Positions 44,441-57,069 are shown, counted from the stretch's first letter. The stretch is 64,000 nt of DNA from Clitoria ternatea (GCA_037962975.1 CM075676.1:29445001-29509000), one strand, 5' to 3'. The notes: generated by a model from the letters alone, not told the origin. Numbers and translations: made by a program.

Positions 44441-47187
44441 TTTAAAACCCGCGCCTTTCAGCTTTTTGCTTCTTCTGCTTCTTTCGCGCTAGTCTTTCTT
44501 TGCTTCCTCCACCTTTCTTTGCCCTATTGCTCTTGTATTTACGCAAGTTCTCTACCTCCTTTGGTCTTTTTCTTTCATCGTTTCTGTCAGGTAAGTCATC
44601 CCTATTTTTTTCTTTTTCATTTTCTCTTTCTTCTTTTGAACTATTTCTCATCTTCTCCATTTATCCCAGTGTGCTCGTTGCTTATCCCATTGTTCCAGTG
44701 TGCTCGTTGGCTTATCCCATTGTGCTCGTTGCTCGTTGCCATTGTGCTCGTTGCTTGTTGCATTATCCTGTAGGTCATCCCTATTTTTACTAGTCACTAT
44801 TTTTGTTGGTCCCTGTTTGAGTTAAATCTATTTTAAGTTATGTTGATGCGTTATATGGGTTTTGTGGACTGTTGAAAGGGGTTTCTGTCTCTGCTTTGTT
44901 GGTTGTATATATAATGTGCCTGTTCTATTCTGTTCTGGTTGTATGTATAATTACTTAGTTGTTATGCATACAACCAAAATAGTTTATTAAACTGTGATGC
45001 CTATGTTGTTAAACTGTGATGCTGAATAGTTTTTCCATTTTCCTGAAAACAGTTTCCCTTCCTCTGTTTTTATTTTCATCTGCTGAAATTTTTAATTTCT
45101 GTTTTATATTATGAAAAAAATCAGTTATGTATTTAATCTTTTAGTTCATCATACTTTATTCTGTGTATTTATTTGTCTGGTTGTAATGGAACAAATACAT
45201 GGTCTTGAAAGGGGGGAAGGCCTTACGGTTTTGCAGAAACCATGGAAAATTGGGTTGAGATAGTAGTGATGGATGTGGGGAGGTGAAAGGGAAATACAAG
45301 AGAGAAGGGTTCTGAGTCAGGATTAAGTTAAGGCTAAATCAATGGATTAATCAAATCACCAAGAAGCATTTAAGCTTTGAAGTTCCAGGATTTTTTAACT
45401 AGAATTTATCTAATTTGTGTAACTTTTATGCAGGATAAGAAATTAAAAAGAGTAAGAGTAACTTATTAAACTTGCATTGGAAATCACAAGTAGACTGCAT
45501 TAATATTTATTTTACATGAAAGCATTCCCCTTTGATTTGTTGGCATGTTGCAAAGTTGTACAACCCCTCTAACTAATAGTTGGTGTCCACTAAGCTTTGA
45601 AGTTCAACGTGCAGGGAGGCAATGTATCTTGCAACTTGAATTTAAATACGATGTATTAAAAAAAAAACTAAACTATTATTTGAACTTAGGTATGTAACCA
45701 AACCAACAACGAAATGGGCATTTCAACAACCAGCATTGTCCAATTGCTGCTATTCTAAGTACTCTTCTATTTTTCATTTATTCTAAAACTATCTCAATAA
45801 AACCAAATTATCATTACAGCTTAAGTTATAAACTCTGTTTAAACTCTGTTTGTGCCTGTATGGTTATATGCATTTCTTAGAAAATTACCATAATTTTAAC
45901 CATTTTAACCAAATCTTAGAAATGGTTATATGCCTGTTTGTTTAAACCTTACTCCAAATTTTAACCAAACGGACCCTAACTCCATTCACCAACTACGTTT
46001 TCCACCATTTCTGTTTGGCTCCAGCAACCATGTTCACCAACCTCCGTTCATCATCCTCCAACGACGTTTCTGTGGCGGTGGTCCATAGCTCCCTTTAGCC
46101 AACCCCATTTCCCCATCAGCTTTCGTTTATGGTGCAAGGTCCATTTTGCTCCTGGGTGGTTGTTTTATTTCCAATTGCAACTTCCACCATTGCAAGGCTA
46201 TAGAGCTTAAGGAACCAACAGATTGGGCATGGTGTGGCCATTGTTGTATGAACTTTAGAAATATTATAAGATACCTATTTTGGTTAAAATGTACTCCCTA
46301 AATTGAAAAGTTCTAAATGGTTGAGATTACTTTTCTCCTAAAACTTATATTGTTCTTCTTAAGTAGAATTTAACTAAATTCAACACCATGTCCATAAGCC
46401 GTAATCCATAAAATAAAAGTTCAAATCTAAAAATTCTCATAATCCATAATCCATCATCTAACACCATAGTTCTACTTGAAAATAATAGAATTTAAAAATA
46501 TCATATTAATTACTAAAAAAATTCTAAAGTTTGAACTTGCATTATAAACCAACATCATAATCCATAATCCATAATCCATACTCCAACACCATACTTCTAC
46601 TTCAAGATAACATAAATTAAAAACATCATACTATTTTAGGAAAAAAGTTAACTAAATTATTATCCATTTTATTTCTGTTATTGTTAGTTACTCTTATATG
46701 TTATGTTTATTGCTGTTGTATGTGTGTGGTTGTTAACTAGTATGAAAGTTGTTGTGCATATGAGTGAACCGTAGTTCCCCGTTTGAGATTCGACACAAAT
46801 GGTCATTAAATCAATTAATGTCATCGTTTGTGTTGAATCTTGAATTGTCCGTTTGGACAGTTTGGGATGAACAATTATTTTTTATACGTCATTGTTAGTA
46901 TGTACAAGTTAGGAGTTATTTTAAAATTTGATAAAATTTTGGTAACTTGTATTTTGTGTTGTTCTCTGGGTGCATATTTGGTTGTGGTTGAATTTGATTT
47001 GACCACTCTCATTTTGTGTACTTAGAGACCAATGCGAAATGCTGCCGAAATTTCATCAAATTTTAAAATAAGTCCTAACCTGTATATATGAATGAGGTAT
47101 AAAAATAATTGTCATGCTGAATGGGTATAGGACCACCACCTTTGTATAAAAAGTGAGGTTGATCATAGCACCTTGTAAACAGTTGGT
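44441..47187 (+). other. CACTA B 5' leader exon and long intron
   Basis: A CT-rich segment at about 44450-44590 ends TCTGTCAG before GTAAGT (44591), a strong donor. The next acceptor before tnpD is CTTGTAAACAG at 47182, five bases before the ATG. This suggests a noncoding first exon and a 2.6-kb intron. The intron holds a GTGCTCGTTG-type tandem repeat (about 44660-44770) and two related CATAATCCATAATCC blocks (about 46389-46510 and 46550-46625). No gene inside. Splicing is inferred. Confidence 0.55.
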
Positions 47188-50100
47188 ATGGATCGGAGTT
47201 GGATTTCTGCGTCACGCCTAAGTCTGGAGTACGAGGGGGGAGTTGAATCATTTATAGTATTCGTAGCGAGGAATGCAGTGGGGGTGAATGGAAAGTATTT
47301 TTGCCCTTGTGTTAAATGCTTCAACCTGTGTCGGGTAGACTTGGAAGAGGTGCGAGAACATCTACTGTGTGACGGTTTTCTACGTAGTTATACGCGTTGG
47401 ATATGGCATGGTGAAGATGTGGTGGTGCCAAGTAACAGCTCTCAGACTAAAAATCGAAGCTCGATGCATGACAACGATGTCGACATGGATGACCGACTCG
47501 AGGATATGATCCGTGATGTAGGGGTAGAAGGTTTTAAGAAAGCTCATGTATATACAACTCTGTGTCAGGACTCTGAGCAGCCGTTGTATCCAAACTGCCT
47601 CAATTTCACGAGGTTATCAGCTGTTTTGCGGTTGTTTAATTTGAAGGCCATAAACGGGTGGACGGATAAAAGTTTCACTGACTTACTGAAGTTGTTGAAA
47701 GAAATGCTCCCAGCTAGAAACACCTTGCCGAAAAGTAACTATAAGGCCAAAAAGGTGTTGTGTCCTATGGGTTTGGAGTATGAGAAAATACATGCATGCC
47801 CAAATGATTGTGTATTATTCCGGGGTGAGTTAGAAATGCTGCATCGATGTCCTAGATGTGGGGTGTCACGGTATAAGAAGAAAGAGGCGGATTCTAATGA
47901 GGTATGCACTAAAGGGTCTCCTGCAAAGGTGTTGTGGTATCTACCTATAGTTCCAAGACTAAAGCGTCTGTTTGCCAATGCAGATGATGCAAAACTTATG
48001 AGATGGCATGCTGATGAAAGGGTTGTTGATGGACTACTTAGGCATCCGGCCGATGGGTCGCAATGGAAGAAAATGGATAGGATTTTTCCAGAATTTGCCA
48101 ATGAACCAAGAAATGTTAGGCTTGCACTAGCCACAGACGGCATGAACCCGTTTGGGAACCTGAGCACAAACCATAGTTCGTGGCCTGTTTTGTTGTTTGT
48201 TTACAACTTGCCGCCATGGTTGTGCATGAAGCGAAAATATGTGATGTTATCAATGATGATTTCTGGTCCACGACAACCGGGGAATGACATTGATGTATAT
48301 TTAACTCCATTGGTTGAAGACCTCAAAAGGTTGTGGGAAGACGGGGTTGAAGTGTTTGATGGGTTTACCGGGCGATCATTCAAATTGCGTGCCATGTTAT
48401 TTTGCACAATCAATGACTTTCCAGCGTATGGTAACTTATCTGGGTACAGTGTGAAGGGTCATAAAGCTTGTCCAGTATGTGAGGAGGGGACTAGTTCTGT
48501 GCGGTTGCATCGTGGCAGGAAAAATGTTTATCTTCGACATCGAAGGTTTCTTAAAGCGAATCATCCGTTTCGAAGGTTGAAGAAGTCGTTTAACGGTGCC
48601 CAAGATTTTGAAATGGCTCCTCCACCACTATCTGGTCGCCAGGCATATGAAAAGGTGAAGGACGTCAATGTGCAATTTGGTAAGTGTGAAAAACAACACC
48701 CGACACAAAACAACTGGAAGAAAAGGTCAGTGTTTTTTGACCTCCCATATTGGAGAGAGCTTGATGTAAGACACTGCATTGATGTAATGCATGTGGAGAA
48801 GAATGTGTGCGACAGTTTAGTTGGTACACTCTTAAACATACCCGGGAAGACTAAGGATGGCCTAAACTCGCGTATAGACTTAGAGTTGATGGGTATACGT
48901 CAGGATTTGCATCCACAATCAAAGGGCAAAAGAACATATTTGCCTCCAGCATGTCATACGTTATCCAGAAAAGAAAAGCAAAGTCTGTGTGAATTGTTAC
49001 GAAGTGTGAAAGTTCCATCTGGTTATGGCTCCAACATCAAGTCTTGTGTTTCCATGAAAGATTTAAAGTTAATTGGGTTGAAGTCTCACGATTGTCACAT
49101 GTTGATGCAGCAGTTTCTGCCTATCGCCATTCATGACATTCTTCCTAAAAATGTGAGAAATGTCATAACAAGGTTGTGTATGTTTTTCAATTCCATATGT
49201 TGCAAGGTAATCGTGCCCGGCGAATTGGATGTGTTGGAACAGGAAGCATCACTTATATTATGTCAGCTTGAAATGTATTTCCCGCCCTCTTTTTTTGACA
49301 TAATGGTCCACTCAATCATCCATTTGGTGAGAGAGGTCCGTTGTTGTGGTCCAGTGTTCCTCCATTGGATGTATCCCGTTGAGCGATATATGAAGATATT
49401 GAAAGGGTATATGAAGAACCAACGTCGTCCCGAAGCTTCAATTGTGGAAAGATATATTGTAGAGGAAGCAATTGAGTTTTGCACTGAATACATGTCACAT
49501 GCTGCAAGCATTGGTATTCCAACGACCCGTCATGAAGGGAGATTGGATGGGAAAGGAACGATTGGAAAAAAAGTGAAGAGCATGCCACGTGCTGATGTCC
49601 TTCAGGCACACTTGTATATTTTAAACAACACGGACGACGTGCAACTGTATCTAGCCACACACAAGGACCTAGTCAAGAAAACCAACCCTAAAATGACTGA
49701 AAAGTGGTTGTTGAATGAACACAACAAGAGTTTCATGCAGTGGTTCCAAAAGACCGTCCTGAAAGATGCATCTGCATCCTCGACATTACATCGACTAGCA
49801 CAGGGCCCGAACTTTGATGTCCTCACCTTTTGTGGGTATGACATAAACAACTATTCGTTTTATACAAGGACACAGGATGAAAATAGTACAAATCAAAACA
49901 GTGGAGTGATGGTTGTGGCTCAGTCAATGCATTTCTCAACTGCAAAGGACAACAACCCTGTCATGGCCGAGTCATGCTACTTTGGTGTGATTGAAGATAT
50001 ATGGGAAGTTGATTATGGTCCCTTCACCGTTCCTGTGTTTAAATGCAAATGGGTTGACAATAAGAACGGTGTCACAACTGATGATTTAGGAGTTACGTTG

Positions 50101-50367
50101 GTGGACCTCAACAAGATAGGGCATAAGGACGAACCATTCATAATGGCAACGTAGGTGAAGCAAGTTTTTTATGTGGCTGACCCAGCTGACAAACGGTGGT
50201 CAATTGTTATCCAAGGTAGACACATTAGAGACCCCGATGTTGATATTCTGGACATTCCATCAACTACAACGCGTATTCCAACATCTGTCGTGGAACATGA
50301 CATAGATGATGTAGTTGCCAGTCGTCATGACCACCATGAGGGCTTGTGGGAAAATATTTCATCTTAA
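47188..50367 (+). pseudogene. tnpD-type CACTA transposase with one in-frame TAG
   Basis: 988 codons open from ATG 47188 to TAG 50152-50154, then 70 more codons in the same frame to TAA 50365-50367. Domains: Transpos_assoc at about 1-75 (DRSWISASRLS, CPCVKC), Transposase_21 at about 170-460, DUF4218 at about 620-770, DUF4216 from about 930 across the TAG. Candidate DDE residues are D316 (ATDGMNPFG), D410 (TINDFPAYG) and E732 (YPVERYM). The protein binds element ends and catalyses excision. The sequence after TAG continues the conserved tail (DPADKRWS), so this is a late nonsense change. Whether the shortened protein works, or the stop is bypassed, cannot be seen. Confidence 0.88.
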
Positions 50368-50481
50368 TAGGGTATTAATCTTGTTGGTGAGACATTGAAT
50401 TACATGTTATATTAGTTATTCGTTGTTTTAAATGTTATATTAAATATTTGACAGTTTTTTTCCTTGTTTGGACAGATACTC

Positions 50482-53400
50482 ATGGCTGACCAGGATGGAC
50501 GATCCAGGTCCGACTCACAGGCTAGTGGTTCCTCTGCTTGGAAGAGTAGAGGTGTTACCCGGATGCCAGACGTCGCACGTAGGCGTCACCGGGGAGAGAG
50601 GGTAGTTGTTGAGATGGATGTCAACACTGGTAGATTCAGTGGACCGCATGCCACGAAGTTGAGCAGTTATCTGCGGGTTGTGGTACGGTCGAAGGTGTCC
50701 ATCATTATCCCCAACTGGGATAGTGTCGAGGAGGTGGTGAAGAACTAGCTATGGAGTGATGTTCTGGTAACTTAGATATTGTTTAAGTTTTATTTTAGTG
50801 TATTATTTCATGTAACTCTTAATAAGTACTCCTTTATGGACTAACTCCTTTCATGTAGGATTCTTTTGACATACCATCTTCCGACATAGCGAGGAGGAAG
50901 GTCCTCGGTATCATGGCTGAGCGTTGGAGGTTGTTCAAATCCATACTCACCACGAGGTATATTGAACTTTAAATTCTTAATCAACGCTTCACCAAATTGT
51001 ACCAATCCTTAGTTTTAATGTACCTTTCATTGTAGGTATGTATTCGGGGACGACCAAGGAAAGTTCCCTGGAGAGAAGTATCCATTCATCGATCAGGAGA
51101 CCTGGGATGCTTTTGTTGCATCTAGACATTCTGCCACATTTCAGGTACATTGGTTTTTAGATGATTAAATAATATGTATAATTTATACGGCTAACTGTGA
51201 ATATTTTTTTTCTTGTTGTAGGAGACCAGAAAGAAAGCCAAGGAGACTAGGAAGCTAAATGACTGCCCACACACACTGTCACGTGGGGGTTACCGTAGGT
51301 TGGAGGAGCGGCTGGCACAGGAGAGGCTGAGTCAGTGTCAGACTGACACTGGCATTGTGGATCCCCCTTCCCCACCTGCACGCCACGACAAATGGAAGCA
51401 GGCTAGGATCAAGAAGAGTGGGGAATACACTTCCTCACAGGCTCAGGAGGTTGCCTCACGGATAGTAAGTATTCCCCTTTATATCAATGTCTGTTATATC
51501 AGTTTACGTCAAGGAATTGAATACTAACTTGTTTGGTTTCAGGATTCCTTGGTTGAGCAATCAACCCAAGGGTCTTTTGTAGCCCATGGACGGGAGGATA
51601 TTTTGACTACCGCCATCGGTAGGCCAGAGCACCCAGGAAGAGTGCGTGCTATTGGTCGAGGTGTAGGTAAGTGCTAAATAACTCTATGCTTTCATTTTGT
51701 TATCTGTTAAACAATTATGGGCTAATCATTCACATTTCACAGGCCTCCGCGCCTATTACGGTGCTCCCAACCCTGCCCCATCCCTTGAGCAAATAGTGGA
51801 GCAGAAGGTGGCTGTTGTGAAGGCTGAGTACCAGGAGGAGATATCTAGGCTCCACCAGGAGATGGCCCGATTCAAGGAGGAGATGAAGGCCTCACTCAGC
51901 CACCGCCAGGAGACTACTGCACCAGCTAGCGACCCACCAGTTAGGTTCTTTATTTAATTTCCTCAATTTTATTGTTTGTAATCACTTTATTTCATTGTTG
52001 AATAACTTCTGCTTGATGTGTAAATATGTAGGTACGGAAGGTTAGCACTAAGGGGTCGTGCGCTGCAGCTGACCCTAAGGATGACGGGGTCGAGCCACCA
52101 GACACCCGTCAATGTGACCTGTTCATTGACGGGTCGGAGGAGCCAGTTGCCACTGGTATGGTGCACAACTTAGGCCCTGTGGTTCACCATCAGACATTAC
52201 CTGATGGTATGTCCAGGGTCTCGGTTGTGCTCGTCCTCGAGGAGGATGCTGCTGTGCCAGTGGCAACTCAGGAGGTGAAGACCGTCGGTCAGGCGGTGGG
52301 CCACTTTCTGATGTGGCCCAACAGACTTCTGGTGATTGCCCCTGGACAGGTAAAAACCCTAAACACTAGCTAGCTTTATTTCCTTGTCAATTATGGTACA
52401 AAATGTGATGGTTGTCAATTGTTCAACAGGAACAGCCATTGAAGAAGCCAGACCCGGCCAAGGATCCCATCCGGATGCTATGGCGCATCGGGTATGAGCA
52501 AGCAGACGACACTGTTCAGGTCCCATGGCAGCCACTAGTGTTCGGCCGTCCCAGTGCTTTTCCAGTTTACGTTAGAAATTCTGACATTTGTGACATTATT
52601 TCGGGGACGTCGATGCTGAACAGCTCCATCTTTCAGATGTGGGAGCTGTAAGTATATCCTTGTTTTGTCTAATTTTTTCATTATACAAGTTATTTGTCGC
52701 TAACCATGTCTTAACTTGTTTAGGTTTCTGGCAAAACTCTGTGTGGACTTGGGTTTCCAAGGAACTTATGGTTTCTTAGAGCCCTCTCTCATACAGAGGC
52801 AAGGAAACACCTTGCAGAACACCCAGACATACATCCAAAATTGGATGTTTGAGTCTAGGAAGTCTATATACATGGGCCCCTATCATAAAGGGTAATATTC
52901 TATTCCATAATTATTATCATGATATTTTACATTTTGAAGTCTCACTTATCACTGGTAACTGTAGGGCTCACTGGACGCTTCTGGTGATCTGTCCGAAGGA
53001 CTATCTTGCTCTGTACTTTGATAGTTTGCATCGGACAGCTCCACAAGACCTGAAAGATATAGTAGACGGGTAAGTTCATCCCTAAAAAATGACCACAAAT
53101 TCGATTACATCATTTTTAGAACTATACAATTCTAACTTATCTTGTGTTTTGTTTGACGTAGGGCGGTGGTTGGATACAATCTACTGATTGGAAACAAGCC
53201 CAAAGGAAAAACAGTTGTATGGGTATACCCAAAAGTAAGTCAATCGTATTCATTCAAATCTTCAATACATGTTTTTTAAGTTGCGAATTCACTTATTCTA
53301 TACTATATGTCCATTGTAGTCTTACAGGCAGAAGGGTTCCTTTGAGTGTGGCTATTTCGTCATGCACACTATGCTGACCATTGTCCAACATCATTTAGTA

Positions 53401-53604
53401 GATGGATGGACAGAGGTAAGTCTCATCATTTGGACTACTTTTCTACCAATTTCATTAATTTCATGTAATAAATAAAGCTTTTGTTCTAATTGTTTTGTGC
53501 ATTCTTTGCAGTACTTTAAAGACCGGTCATTTTTCCCAAAGGAACTTATAGATGATGTTAGAAGGCAATGGGCCTCATACTTCATTGAAGTTAGGCAAAG
53601 CTAG
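50482..53604 (+). pseudogene. tnpA-like protein with C-terminal Ulp1-like protease, 13 exons, one TAG
   Basis: Exons inferred from GT-AG borders and CACTA A: 50482-50766, 50859-50956, 51036-51144, 51222-51464, 51543-51666, from 51743 to about 51942, 52032-52349, 52430-52647, 52724-52891, 52965-53069, 53162-53234, 53320-53415, 53512-53604. The acceptor before the first ATG is at 50474. N-terminal part is of Transposase_24 type, with a coiled coil in exon 6. The C-terminal part has the C48 pattern: His in AHWTLLVICPK, Asp in YFDSLH, Gln and Cys in RQKGSFECGYFV. Exon 1 has TAG at 50746-50748 (after EEVVKN) where CACTA A reads on. Ulp1-type enzymes cleave SUMO; here the role is unknown. Confidence 0.8.
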
Positions 53605-53859
53605 ATATAGGATCTTTATTCTTTTATATATGTATCTAGTAGGATTTAGGGTTTACTTTTATTACATTACATTTAACTTAATTGTATATACTTTCATTTT
53701 TTAGGTTGTTATGAATTCATATTGAAAATAAATTGTTATATATATACATACCATTCTTTTGATATAGTGTTGCTATGGCATACTGTATACTGTACTGGTT
53801 TGTCTGAATGCAGGGTTGGGAAACGATAAAACAGAATCCATATTAAAAAAAAACCTCAG
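53605..53859 (+). other. 3' untranslated region of CACTA B
   Basis: AT-rich sequence between the tnpA-like stop and the right subterminal array, similar to 8859-9000 of CACTA A. No gene. Confidence 0.6.
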
Positions 53860-54409
53860 TATTTATTCACGGTTATGGCAACAACCGTGAATATAGACAA
53901 TATTTATCCACAGTTACTACCATAACCGTGGATATAAATGTATCTATATCTATGATTGTCCATAATAACTGTGAATATAAGTAGTTTGTAACTGAAACCT
54001 TTTAATACTTATATTGACGGTTATGATGGACAACCGTGGATATAGATACATTTTGTCCACGGTTGTCCATAATAACCATCAATATAAGTGGGTCTATATC
54101 CACGGTTTTGGTAGTAACCGTGGATAAATATAGTCTATATCCACGGTTGTCCATAATAACCGTCAATATAAGTGGATGTAACTGACACCTTTCAGTTCTT
54201 ATATTCACGGTTGTGCTCGATAACCGTGAATATAAATAGTAAGTTATATTCACAGTTGTTCTTAACCGTGGTTAGATGTGATTTATTACCACGGTTGTTA
54301 ACCGTGGTTAAAGACCATCATCTACTACCACGGCTGCAACAACCACGGTTCTTTAACCGTGAATAAAGGCCTTTTTTAACCGTGATTATATCCAATTTTT
54401 GCACTAGTG
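53860..54409. repeat. CACTA B right subterminal palindrome array and terminus
   Basis: Alternating TCCACGGTT, TTCACGGTT and AACCGTGGATATA units, roughly ten hairpins, ending at CACTAGTG 54402-54409 and followed by ATG. Confidence 0.88.
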
Positions 54410-54643
54410 ATGCCATTTATGCTAAAAAGGGGAGAGATATCATGCTTCCATCATTTTATATGTTTAAAACAGTTGGCATAAGTTATAAGATTAAAGGGGA
54501 GAATAACACTTAAACAATGAACTTAACTAGCATTCATTACATCATATAGGGGGAGAATACATATAACCATTGATTGTCATTATTCTGTGAAACTAACACC
54601 CCACAAGATGAACATTGGTTGTCATCATCAAAAAGGGGGAGAG
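54410..54643 (+). other. Element C 3' interior with serial polypurine tracts
   Basis: Purine runs of AAAAGGGGAGAGA type occur at about 54424-54434, 54493-54502, 54548-54556 and 54629-54643. The last abuts the 3' LTR and is the likely plus-strand primer. No gene. Confidence 0.8.
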
Positions 54644-56827
54644 TGTGTTTAAATGTTGAAACAGGTTTTGATAATGACAAATGTGAAAACTAAGGCAAAG
54701 ACTCCTAAAGGAAGAAAGGATATTACCATGAAGCCAATATGATGAATTTGCAACACATGAATACAAGCCATATGGAACATTAATTGTCATCATCAAAAAG
54801 GGGGAGAATGAAGTTGCATATGTAAGTATGCAAAGTAGTTTTGATGAATGACAAAGTATTCATGATGATGATGGAATGGCAAAGGTTCAGAAACAAGAAG
54901 GTTCAAGCACAAAGACAATGGCCAAGAATAAAAAGATGAAGATGCCTCACAAAGAGTTAAAGAAACATGAGCTATGGAAGACAAGGTTGATGACATGAAC
55001 TAAATCATGAAGAACAAGCTCATAAGTTGAAGAAGAATCAAGGAAACAAGCATGAGGATCAAAGGAATAAGCCATGGGTCAATACATATCAAGAACATAT
55101 CAAAAACCTTGAAGAATTGTATCAGGTACATGTACTAATTGATTACCACAATGGAATAATCGATTACCATAACTCTGTTTATGGTACAATCGAATACAAT
55201 AAGAAGGACAATCGATTACATAGGTTTTGGAATGAACATAATCGATTACAGATAAAAGGCTAATCGATTACCAATTGAAAAGGTTGAAGATTGAGCATCA
55301 GGTATTTGGAATAATCGATTACCAGGAAGAATCTAATCGATTACGGAGCTTCTGTTTTGTCCCTAATCGATTACATTAGTACCTAATCGATTACCATGCT
55401 GCGAGACATAATTAAGAGCATCAGGTATCATTCATAATCGATTACAAGGAAAGGCATAATCGATTAGAAGGGTTCTGTTTCATAGCTAATCGATTACAGT
55501 AGAAATGCTAATTGATTATCTGCTGCATAATACTGAAGATTTCAAAAGCTAATCGATTATAGCTCGAAGGCTAATCGATTACCATAGTGTCAGAACGTGG
55601 GAAAATGCTTTTAAGTGGAACTCCAGCTCATTTCTTCACTCCCTCTTTATGACCATGCTAAGGTATCCGTTGGAGACAATGTGCAACGGCTGGAAACCCT
55701 AAAAATGGCTATAAATGAAGCATGGATTCAAGCAAGAGAGGACACACAAGAGGGGAGACCAAGGCACAACACAAGGCAACAAACATTTCTCTTCTTAAGG
55801 TCTTCTAACTAAATTTCTCTTGTATATTCTGTAACTCTTGATTCTAAACTTGCATATTGCTTAAGAGTTGTTAGATTGTGAGTTTCAATTTGCATATCCT
55901 CTCTTGTTGAGAGTTAAAATTTGTGAGAGCTTTCATTTGTGTATCTACTCTATTGAGAGAGTGTATTGATTGTAAACACAACACCAAACACAAGGTATTC
56001 ACTCTAGGTTGAGTGGTTGTTCACTCTAGGTTGAGTGGTCACAAAGGTTGGGGTTCAACCTTTGGGTATTGAGAGATTGTGAGATTGGGTGGGTTGCCCT
56101 TTGCTTGTGAGAATTGAGTTCTTGAGTGTGGGACACTAGGAAGCTGCAATTGCTCAAAGCTTGTATCTCAAATCTTCAATAGTGGAATCCTTCAAGTGGG
56201 TTGCTTGAAGGCGAGACGTACACCGGGTTGGTGGAACTCGTTAAATTGGTTTGCATTTCTCTCTACCTTGAACTCTTTATACAACTGCGCATATAAACTG
56301 TTTGTTGAAATGCTTAAGCTGAATGTGTGAATCAAAGTTGTTGTTCAAGTAGAAAACTAACTTTGCATGCCAAGTGTTTGATAATTTGCTTGAATCAATA
56401 TTTGGTAAAGTTCTTAAAAACTGAAATTTGTTTTAACTTGCCAAGTATCTAGATCATTGTTTCCTATCAACTCTTGTATGATACTTACTTAATTGCCTTC
56501 ACCTATTTCATGCACACAAGCTGTTTGATATATTGAATGAGCTGAACCCTTATAGGAAACATCACATTATTTGTGAAATAAATCTATGCACTCTAACTGA
56601 TTGATAAATTGTTTAAACCAATAACTTGCCTTGTTTATCACACTTAAAGCTAAATATTGTCATTGCATATCAAGTATGTCATAGTGTGATATGTGCATAA
56701 AAGTTGTTGTCTCTTCATCATTGCATCATTTGTATATTACTAACCATTTCCAAGGGATTTCGTGCGAAAATTTGAAACACTCAATTCACCCTCCCCCCCC
56801 TCTTGAGCGTTGAGGCCTTGGCTAACA
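54644..56827 (+). repeat. Element C 3' LTR (2184 bp)
   Basis: Begins TGTGTTTAAA and ends GGCTAACA, then TAAAT. TAATCGATTA array at about 55135-55585, TATA box TATAAAT at 55710-55716. Differs from the 5' LTR at about 40 sites by eye. Confidence 0.92.
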
Positions 56828-57069
56828 TAAATGACCCTACAACTGGAAACAAAAGGCTAAGTGCTACCAATTTGGTGACAATGGCAGTACCTAGTACAGG
56901 GGCTGGACCTTCTGTATCACACCAATAGATTGTAGGTATCAACTTCATTTTTTAGCTACTTATATAATGCCAATAAATTTATATATAATTTTAAAAATAT
57001 TTTTACTAACTATGTTTTTTATGAGTTTAATTTTTTAGGTGTCCTGTATTTTTTGTTTAACAGGTAAGT
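56828..57069. other. Flank right of element C
   Basis: Starts with the TAAAT duplication (56828-56832). A 33-codon open stretch to TAG at about 56928 has no recognisable motif. Continues the pre-insertion sequence from 26300. Confidence 0.4.

Larger units (their letters stand above)
43934..54409 (+). mobile_element. CACTA B (En/Spm-type), full length
   Basis: A 10,476-bp element with terminal inverted repeats beginning CACTAGTG at both ends (left CACTAGTGGAAAAAATGG, right, on the minus strand, CACTAGTGCAAAAATTGG) and ATG duplications. It has palindromic subterminal arrays, a noncoding first exon, a tnpD gene and a tnpA-like/Ulp1 gene in the same orientation. It sits in element C just before that element's polypurine region. 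One in-frame TAG in each gene suggests this copy is no longer autonomous. Confidence 0.94.
26301..56827 (+). mobile_element. Element C: non-autonomous Sirevirus-related LTR element hosting two nested elements
   Basis: Two LTRs of about 2.18 kb bound it (26301-28479 and 54644-56827), with TAAAT duplications. It has a tRNA-Met primer-binding site, a gag relic and polypurine tracts but no pol. Its own interior, after removing the gypsy element and CACTA B, is only about 4.4 kb. The LTR 3' half, primer site and Gag relate it to Copia-2, so a Copia-2-like element is the probable source of enzymes (inference). The LTRs differ at about 40 sites by eye (about 1.9%), mostly transitions, so it is older than its nested guests. 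Confidence 0.88.

Noticed and set aside
44500..44793. Two overlapping open frames rich in Leu, Phe and Ser
   Set aside because: The region is the CT-rich leader exon and start of the first intron of CACTA B; composition alone explains the open frames.
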